From Macrolepiota albuminosa (taxonomy: Eukaryota; Basidiomycota; Agaricomycetes; Agaricales; Agaricaceae), in the NCBI GenBank assembly GCA_027475525.1, contig JAMWFC010000109.1, positions 124,001 to 188,000 on the forward strand: a DNA stretch of 64,000 bases. Direction: 5' to 3'. Positions 57,214 to 64,000 of this stretch are shown piece by piece (the first letter of the stretch is position 1; each line of letters starts with the position of its first letter). The notes beneath the pieces are model-generated. The model did not search any database. It saw only the letters and a program-made list of their open reading frames with translations, and was not told the DNA's origin. Made by a program: the position numbers and the translations under genes.

Positions 57214-60200
57214 ATGGACAGCATGCCCGTGGACTTGAGTGAGCAGCAGCAGCAGCAGCTACAGCAGCAGCAGTTTGAGAGTGCGCCGTCGGTCTTACCG
57301 TCGGCTGAAGGGGGGGGGCAGATGGCTCCCCCGCTGACCCAAAATGCGCCCCAGTGGGGACAATCGCAACCAGCTGTGGGCTTCCCACAGCAGCAGCAAC
57401 CACCAGCGGCGGGCTACCTGCCGCAGCAGCCGGTGATCAGTGGCTATCCGCCACTTCAAACCATGCAGGGCAACTTCATGCCCCAGAACGCACCTGTGGG
57501 CGGCTATCAGCCCCAACAACCAGCACCGGGCGCTTATGCGCCACATCACACCGAGGGCCAATTCCAGCAACAGGCCTACGGGGGGCTAGTCAGCCCCCAA
57601 GCAGCGTCGGCATGGAGGCAGCTTGCCCCTGTACCGGCAACAGAGCAACTGGGGACACATCCTTTTCCCCAGTTTACCGCCCCGGCGCACTACCCTGGGA
57701 TGGGTGGTGTGCCCGTAATGATGCCGTACCCCCCGGCTTGGATGGGGGCTTGGGGCGCAATGCCCCAGTACAGCGACTCGCATGAGTCGCAAGCCAAGAG
57801 AGGCCGGTCGATTTCCCTGTCGACCACAGCACCAATTGACAATCTAGAGGGACGCAAAGCATCCCTCGTGCAGGCCACCGCGGCCAGTGAGAGTACAGAA
57901 ACTCTCAATACAGAACCAATCTAGAGGGACGCAAAGCATTCCTTGTGCAGGCCACCGCGGCCAGTGAGAGTACAGAAACTCTCAATACAGAACAGAGCAT
58001 CAGTTCATCGGCTGATGCGCCGACGGAGAGCTTGGCCAAGCTCTCCTTGCTACAGCGGCTGGAACAGAACAGAGCATCAGTTCATCGGCTGATGCGCCGA
58101 CGGAGAGCTTGGCCAAGCTCTCCTTGCTACAGCGGCTGGAAATGCTGCACCAATCCGAGCCCAGCTCGGAAGAAGAGTCGCGTCCTCGACGCGACAAAGG
58201 AAAAGCACGGGCTGTCGAGCCCACTCACAGCCAGGACTTAGTCCTGGCTACCCTTCTCCAACGTCTGGGAGATAACGGGTACAATGTACCCCGAGCCCCA
58301 CTCACAGCCAGGACTTAGTCCTGGCTACCCTTCTCCAACGTCTGGGAGATAACGGGTACAATGTACCCGCAGAGTTGTCATTCCTCCGCAATGCGGAGGC
58401 AGTCGTCCTCATCTGCCGGATGATGGACGACATGGATCATATGCACGCTCAGCGCAAAACTGATCTCCTTGCCATTTCGGCCGCTCGTAAGCGGCAGATT
58501 ACACCCCCGAGTCGGGACACCGACTCCAGCAAAAGGGCGCGTCGGCAAGGAGTGGAGGACGTCGTAAGCGGCAGATTACACCCCCGAGTCGGGACACCGA
58601 CTCCAGCAAAAGGGCGCGTCGGCAAGGAGTGGAGGACGCGCCCCCCCGCTCGATTAAGTCGAGCGTTGCTGCCCCCGGCCGGGAGGCCGGTCTAGGATGG
58701 GACATCCTTCCCTATGAAGATGTTCCTGCTCCAGCCGCCCCCCGGCTTATCCAGCGCCTCGCCAGCGGTGCGTCTGAGGTCGCGTCTTCGCGACCAGTAT
58801 CCGTGGTATCCACCACGTACTCTGGGGAGCAGAGTTCCAGGGGCGTGAGCACACGCCCCATTGAGGCCAAGGCCTCACAACCCCGAAAGGATCGTCGGGG
58901 TAAGCAACCAGAAGGGTGCACCTACGTCAACGTGCACTTCCCCGAGGATGCCCCGAAAGGGGCCCCAGGGGCTAACATCCCCTTTTTACCCGCTATACTG
59001 GTAGAGGGCCTGCCAGCCCGACTCCCGCGGTGTGTGTGGGCAATGGACCCACGATCTGAGAAGTCGGAGCCGGAGAGGCTGCCTTCTCCTCCCTCCGACG
59101 ATGATTGGTATGAGGAGCCTGAAGAGGCTCGTATGGAATCCCCAGTACCGCACAAGACAGCGGCACAGCGTATGGCGCGTGAACGGCGCAACAGCAATCA
59201 ACGAGCCAAGATGGAGCGTCGGGCGCAGAACAGCGCCAAACGAGGGGCCGCCCTCCTTGAGGACAAAACCGGGCGCATCCCTGATGCGCTCGGTGTGGTG
59301 ATCTACCGTGATCACACTATTGAGCGCCAGAACTCATTCTTTGGCGCGGGGTTGGCTCCCCAATTCTATTGGTTGCCAATGACCAATACCATCTTCGTTG
59401 GGCAAGAAGCCCGCGCAGCCAGGTTCTTCGAGGACGATAAACAGGGCAACGCCGCCACGACGCCCCACAACAGTAAGGTGTACCAAGTTGCACCTCGCGG
59501 GTTTCCCCGCAGTCCTCGAGAAGTCCGCAGACTTCACGCACTGGTTAACAACCAGTTTACGCTGCTTCGTCAGCGTCAGTTGGGCTACCTCTTGCTCAAC
59601 GAATTCAAGCGGGTGGCGCTCAACTGCCACCCTACGGCCCGAGACAGAGCTATGTCTCATTTACTCGACGAGGTCGAGTATAGGACTATCGCGGTACCCT
59701 TCGCGAGTCCAGAGGAGCGGGAGAACGTCCCGCGAATGATTGTGACGAGGTCGAGTATAGGACTATCGCGGTACCCTTCGCGAGTCCAGAGGAGCGGGAG
59801 AACGTCCCGCGAATGATTGTGCCATCGCGGCTCTATCGCCGCAAAGAGGGAGGGAAAATCGCCTTCGTCGGCCTTAACCCCCCTGATCCAAAGCAACCAT
59901 TTGCTTTGGACTACCTGGGCTCATATGCCCTCCTCTATGGACGCCCTGGGACGTCCAACGTGTGGACCGGTCTGGCCATGGACCGAGCCATGCGCATTCA
60001 TTGGCGCAGCCTCTTTGGGTTTGCGCTTGTACGCGTCCTCAGTGCCAGCCGCCCCTCCAAGGCCACGGTATACAAGTACCTGGCCTACGTCTTCGCCAGG
60101 CCAGGCCTCTACAAAGAGGCCGTGGCTGAGTACGAGGCGGCCACGGGGCAAGCCTTCGAGCCTCTCCACGCCGACGACCCTACCTTCGAGGTTCGGGCTG

Positions 60201-60838
60201 TGGACATCCCAGAAGCGTCAGCTTCCGTATTCACCACTTCGGACGCGTTACGCGTCCTTCTTCACAATCAAATTCCGGTCAGCTGGGCTGACCACGCGTA
60301 CACTTATGGGGTCACCTACTTGGCCCATCTATTCTTCAGCGACAGCCGGCTCTACAACGAGGCGGCTGCTATCGACGACGAGAGGCTACAACGCCTTGAC
60401 CACTACGGTACACCCCAGTCCATCCCGCAGTGGGATGGGTGGCGCAAGGCCACCATTGGCGACCGCCAACGCCTGATGCTCCAGCAGCAGGACAGCCGTC
60501 GTGCATACGACGACGCGCTCGCCAAGGGGATGTACCTCTCTATCGGGCAAGACATTCATGCCCGCGAAATCTGGACGCGCCAGTACCCGTCCGACACCGG
60601 GGATCTGCCTGATCCCCAACCATCTGTCCCGGGGTCGACCGTTGACCCCAATCTCACACTGTCCCCCCTCTGGGACTATGACGATTCCCTGCCAGTAGCA
60701 GGGCCTTCGGGTACTTCTTACGTGCCCGCACCCGAGGATGAACTCCTCGACTACAACATGGACGACGCGACTGCCGATCCATTCCGGGAGCCTGGGGGCT
60801 CTCCCATTGCCCCCGTCCCTGACTTACCAACGGCATGA
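57214..60838 (+). CDS. Accessory ORF3 of element C
   Basis: Frames 57214-57924 (mod 1), 58629-59816 (mod 0) and 59813-60838 (mod 2) are separated only by five 77-bp duplications. Each adds two to the frame, and the register matches exactly if each is collapsed, giving about 1079 residues. N-terminus: poly-Gln, then Gly/Tyr/Pro/Gln-rich (GGYQPQQPAPGAYAPHHTEG), prion- or phase-separation-like in composition. Middle: charged, Arg-rich (TAAQRMARERRNSNQRAKME). C-terminus: folded-looking, with QFYWLPMTNTIFVGQEARAA, FTLLRQRQLGYLLLNEFKRV, MRIHWRSLFGFALVRVLSAS and an acidic tail. No enzyme or envelope motif recognised. It has no internal TGA, unlike gag. Function unknown. Confidence 0.8.
57840..57993. 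repeat. 77-bp tandem duplication 13 (in C ORF3)
   Basis: Copies start at 57840 and 57917, with two mismatches (GCATCCCTCG / GCATTCCTTG). Confidence 0.9.
57988..58141. repeat. 77-bp tandem duplication 14 (in C ORF3)
   Basis: Identical copies start at 57988 and 58065. Confidence 0.95.
58220..58373. repeat. 77-bp tandem duplication 15 (in C ORF3)
   Basis: Identical copies start at 58220 and 58297. Confidence 0.95.
58485..58638. repeat. 77-bp tandem duplication 16 (in C ORF3)
   Basis: Identical copies start at 58485 and 58562. Confidence 0.95.
59667..59820. repeat. 77-bp tandem duplication 17 (in C ORF3)
   Basis: Identical copies start at 59667 and 59744; the peptide end RSSIGLSRYPSRVQRSGRT is a product of the false frame. 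Confidence 0.95.
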
Positions 60839-60871
60839 CCGTCGTATTATCTCAAGACCGTAGCTCGGTCT

Positions 60872-60883
60872 GATTGGGGGGTG
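60872..60883 (+). promoter_or_regulatory. Polypurine tract of element C
   Basis: A GATTGGGGGGTG run immediately before the 3' LTR. Confidence 0.7.
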
Positions 60884-61119
60884 TGTAGCGTAGTCCGCTA
60901 TGTGGCGTTGTCCACATAGCTTTACTTACCTTACAGTAGATACTATTATATTATATTTATTATAATATAATATTAATTTACATTATTATATAAATTAGTT
61001 TACCAGCTGCTTACAAAGCAGCTTATTTTTGTGTTGATACTACATAGTCAATAGACCGGACTGGTCTGATTCTGTGCAGTGTGAACCTAAGCTCTCACAA
61101 TCTCTGTAACTTCGTTACA
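60884..61119 (+). repeat. 3' LTR of element C
   Basis: 236 bp, same sequence as 49482-49717; followed by ten G residues of the target. Confidence 0.95.
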
Positions 61120-62171
61120 GGGGGGGGGGTTCACGGGTCACACGATGGCAAGCCTCATCGGTAAGGAGATCTAATGGTATGTATTCTAACATTCCCTGTT
61201 CCAAAGCGTGCACCACTTTATGTGGAAACACTTTGTCGGAGGATGAGAGAAGTCGTTCAATTTCGGGAGGCAAGTTGTGCAGCACTTGAGCAGGATGAGA
61301 AGTGCCGGGGGAATCAAAAGGAGCCCGGGAAGAAGGGTGTGTGATGAGAATGCCCGGAGGGCGAGCCCCAGCAGATGCCGCAACTTCACCCCCAGACCCA
61401 GCAGGTAACGCAATAGTTTCCTGCGAGGGAGGAATACGAGCTGGGATTGCCTCCCCCATAGTTATGCCACCTGGAGGGGCATGAACTTGACCCGCAGCAT
61501 TACCCGCTCTCTCATGGATCGCGGAAACATGGTCCATCAACGCTGAAGAAAGACATGTCAGCGAAACAAGATACAGAACGACAAAGATGAACAAAGAAGC
61601 CAAAATGGATTGAAGAGCAAGGGGAAGAACACAGCTAATGATGGAGATTGCATAGGCACGAAAGAGCCTGGCAGATAGCCATCGTCACACAAGGTGAGCC
61701 AGAAGACAAAAACGCGCATTGCGCGAGGATATGCCTGTGGACATGCACTAAGGATGCCTATGACCTGCATAGAACACACCGATGAACCGCCAATACAGTG
61801 CACAAAGCGCCAGAATAATGCGCAAAGTGCTGGAATAATGCGCAAAGCGCCAGGAAAAATGTGCAAAGTGCCAAGATGCACCAGAAAAATGCGCAAAGCG
61901 CCAGATCATGCACATAGCGCCAAGACAATGGGCAGAAAAACGCCCAGACAATGCACACAGCGCCACAAAGAAGCGTCAGATGAAAAAAAAAAAAAAGAAA
62001 AGAAGTTCGAATGAACGCCAAGGCAATGCCCAAAAGCATTAAAACACACGGAAGGAAAAGACACTCACCGGTTTGATCGACTTCGACCCCCTGAGCACGA
62101 AAGAGCTCGAGAAGAATGGAATCAGTCAAAGTGATCACATGGTCCGTGGTCTCGGCATCCCGCGTAAGAAG
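61120..62171 (-). repeat. Outer part of the right inverted-repeat arm
   Basis: Complement of 47412 to about 48550, including the intronic minisatellite (about 61790-61960) with fewer units. Confidence 0.9.
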
Positions 62172-62741
62172 ACTTTCTGGAGACCCCTGCCCATTGTGAT
62201 TTTCAGAAGGGATACGAGGCGCTGCAGGGGTCTCTGGAGGTGGAACAGGGCAAGCATGTCTTGGTGCAGGACCAGGTGTGCACAAATCACCAGTGTCCGC
62301 AAAAACCGGAACAGAATTGCGCATATATTCGTCTGCCACGCTTGGGAATATATCCCGAAGAATGTCAGCACGTGAGTTCTGAGATCTACAAGACTTGGAT
62401 CGCTTTGAAGGAGGGTGGGAAGGAGAAGTGGAGACCTGTACCGCGAGGCCTGGGCAAGGCGTCAGGGAGCGTTCCCTCTGAAGACCTAAAGCAACGTCTG
62501 GAGTCCCATCATTTGTCCCATCATTCAAAATATTACTTGTCGATTCCTCTCTGATTTCCAGGCCGCCGATTGGGTCCTCCCTGATATCAACGCTATTGCC
62601 CAACAGAGCGACAGGGAGTGTGGCACTGGCCAAAATCACCAAAGATGGACGCAAAGTGCGAGAAGTACCTGGAGGAACAGACCTGCCAGCGCGCGTCTGA
62701 GCCCCCTGACTAGTCATGATACGCGAGTAACAAAGGGGCAC
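61120..62741 (-). pseudogene. Gag-like gene, right copy (complete 5' end, split by element C)
   Basis: Exon 1 is 62741-62069, starting MPLCYSRIMTSQGAQTRAGR, or from the second Met at about 62717. It is Ser/Pro-rich with DILRDIFPSVADEYMRNSVP and ends SILLELFRAQGVEVDQTG. The intron is 61543-62068. Exon 2 runs from 61542 to the G-run where element C sits and continues at 49481 to about 49105 (to DTFQVDIWQEYVASQHV). It supplies the about 570 bp of 5' sequence missing from the left copy. No knuckle remains in this copy. Probably a retroelement gag-like protein; inference. Confidence 0.55.
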
Positions 62742-63004
62742 CAGTAAAAGCGAGAAAGAGAATGAAGAGGGGAAGGAATGATGAGATACAGCTACGAAAA
62801 CAAGGAACAGCTACAAAAATTCAAAGTTTGTATAGTAACTTGTGAGGACAATGCAAAATTGCAACAATATCTCGATGAAACTGCTACCTAAGGATAGGGT
62901 ACGAGAAAAACAGATGATGGTTCGAATCTGCAAGCTGAAAGTCACACCCAAGTCACACGTCAAAATATGCCCCTCCGGCATGCGGTTCCCACATTTGTAA
63001 GGGC
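62742..63004. other. Upstream of the right gag-like gene
   Basis: Noncoding, between the gag-like start codon and the 27-bp repeat; it may hold the promoter of that gene. Confidence 0.35.
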
Positions 63005-63031
63005 GCTATATCTGCTTTTAAACTAGCTTTT
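63005..63031 (+). repeat. Right 27-bp direct repeat bounding the palindromic insertion
   Basis: Exact copy of 47386-47412. Confidence 0.75.
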
Positions 63032-64000
63032 CTCCTTGCTCACTGCCTAGCTTGCCCTTGCTGATTCATCAGGCCTTGCTCATTGCTTGGTGTAGCTTGT
63101 AGTAAGTAAGTAGCATAATATATAGCTAATGTTCCTCTTATAAGAACTTAGTAATAGAAGGATAGAGTGCTAGACATTAGCAATTTAAATGAGACAATAT
63201 AGAATACCAACCCATAATTGTGAGGCATTATGATATCTAGAACACTAGCAAAGTCTGGCAACATATAATCTCAGAAAGACTAAGTTGAGGTAAGTAAAGA
63301 ATGACATTGGCAACTTCAAGAATATACTAAAAAAATCTGATTTGTGAGGGTGATCAAGTGCAATTTGATTAATTGTGGCTACTAATAAAAAGTTGAGTAT
63401 TTATACAAAAACTAAAGCCTCTTTTGGCAGTACTGTAAGGTGCATAACATATAAATCCCATGTGTTCACACATTGAAATAAAGCCTAAAAGAGAAGATAA
63501 AAAAACACTAAAGTCACTGTTGCCAAGAGGCTATGCAATGCTAAAGAGTAGTGAACTGGTAAGAATGTAAGTATATACTACAGATTAAATGATTGAATAC
63601 TAACTAAGTTTGTAATCTTGCTATTTAGTCAATTCTGAGTTTATCAATGCTACTCAAAAGTTACATTGAATTGAGCTTGATATTATTTTGGTTTTTTTTA
63701 TTAATAAAAAAGTATAGAAATATTAGGTACTGTTAACTTGGAGTCTCACCTTAAGAATAAAACCTACTACTTGAGTTAGCAAGAGTGACAATAGCTGTTG
63801 AAATGTAATTCCAAAATATTCTGAGGAGTTCAGCCAAAAAAAAAATAAATTAAGCAGAGTGAAAACAATAGAGGACTTGTATTTTGCACTATTTTCAGAG
63901 GTTTTAAAGTGCACTGGGCTACCATAGGAACATCTTAGAGTTTGAATTCTCTACTCTTAGGTCTTTTATTGTCTTATGTAGTAGTATTTAGAGCTTGTAT
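63032..64000. other. AT-rich repeat sequence, no gene
   Basis: Shares words with 45.7-46.7 kb (GTGAACTGG-AAGAATGTAAG near 63550), so it is probably another copy of the same LTR-like family. No ORF of note. Confidence 0.4.

Larger units (their letters stand above)
49482..61119 (+). mobile_element. Chromovirus C (Ty3/gypsy LTR retrotransposon)
   Basis: Terminal 236-bp LTRs (49482-49717 and 60884-61119) that I read as identical. Inserted in a G-homopolymer of the right arm, so the target duplication is a run of G and cannot be sized. Contains gag-PR, pol with chromodomain, and a large ORF3. 11,638 bp including six 77-bp duplications. Confidence 0.95.

Noticed and set aside
57840..58638. CRISPR-like or satellite array from clustered repeats
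   Set aside because: Each repeat is a different sequence duplicated once at 77 bp; there is no repeated unit shared among them.

Overview
The window looks like genomic DNA of a filamentous basidiomycete, most likely an agaricomycete. Host genes carry many short (about 48-75 bp) GT-AG introns, there is an intron-bearing tRNA-Ala, the protein families are typical fungal ones, and the repeats are dominated by large Ty3/gypsy LTR retrotransposons. I cannot name the species from sequence alone.

Layout: 1-1.7 kb holds the 3' end of an ABCC-type ABC transporter (+). 2.2-4.6 kb is a secreted six-hairpin glycosidase-like gene (-). 5.2-7.7 kb holds decayed Ty3 and copia fragments. 7.8-32.8 kb is one nested transposon block: Ty3-type element A (7815-32841) is split inside its gag by the related, younger element B (9422-21064), which is flanked by an ACGT target duplication. 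Both elements carry LTRs, PBS, gag-protease, RT-RNaseH-integrase in the -1 frame and, unusually, a spliced gene on the opposite strand between pol and the 3' LTR. 33.5 kb is a tRNA-Ala(CGC). 36.6-44.9 kb is a host gene island: a RING gene (+), a 74-residue cyanase-N-domain-like gene (-), ribosomal protein S14/uS11 (+), a TOM70-like TPR gene (-) and a second RING gene (-). 45-47.4 kb holds diverged repeats. 47.4-63.0 kb is a palindromic insertion bounded by a perfect 27-bp direct repeat. Each arm carries a gag-like gene, and the right arm is split by chromovirus C (49482-61119), which has 236-bp LTRs, gag-PR, pol with a C-terminal chromodomain, and a long accessory ORF3. 63-64 kb is AT-rich repeat sequence.

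Two features shape the reading of every gene. (1) At least 17 tandem duplications occur at exactly 77 bp offset, in host DNA and in all element types. This is best explained by contig ends sharing a k=77 overlap that was not merged. Each one shifts the reading frame, so many apparent frameshifts are artefacts; collapsing them makes C ORF3 a single frame of about 1079 codons. (2) Internal stops in B and C are all TGA, often where the related element has an arginine codon, as expected from CpG methylation and deamination of CGA.

The most unusual biology: element C is packed with perfect short hairpins (stems of 6-8 bp, loops mostly 3-6 nt) throughout its coding sequence; elements A and B share a spliced antisense zinc-binding protein gene with its own TATA box; and the 47-63 kb palindrome has unequal arms.
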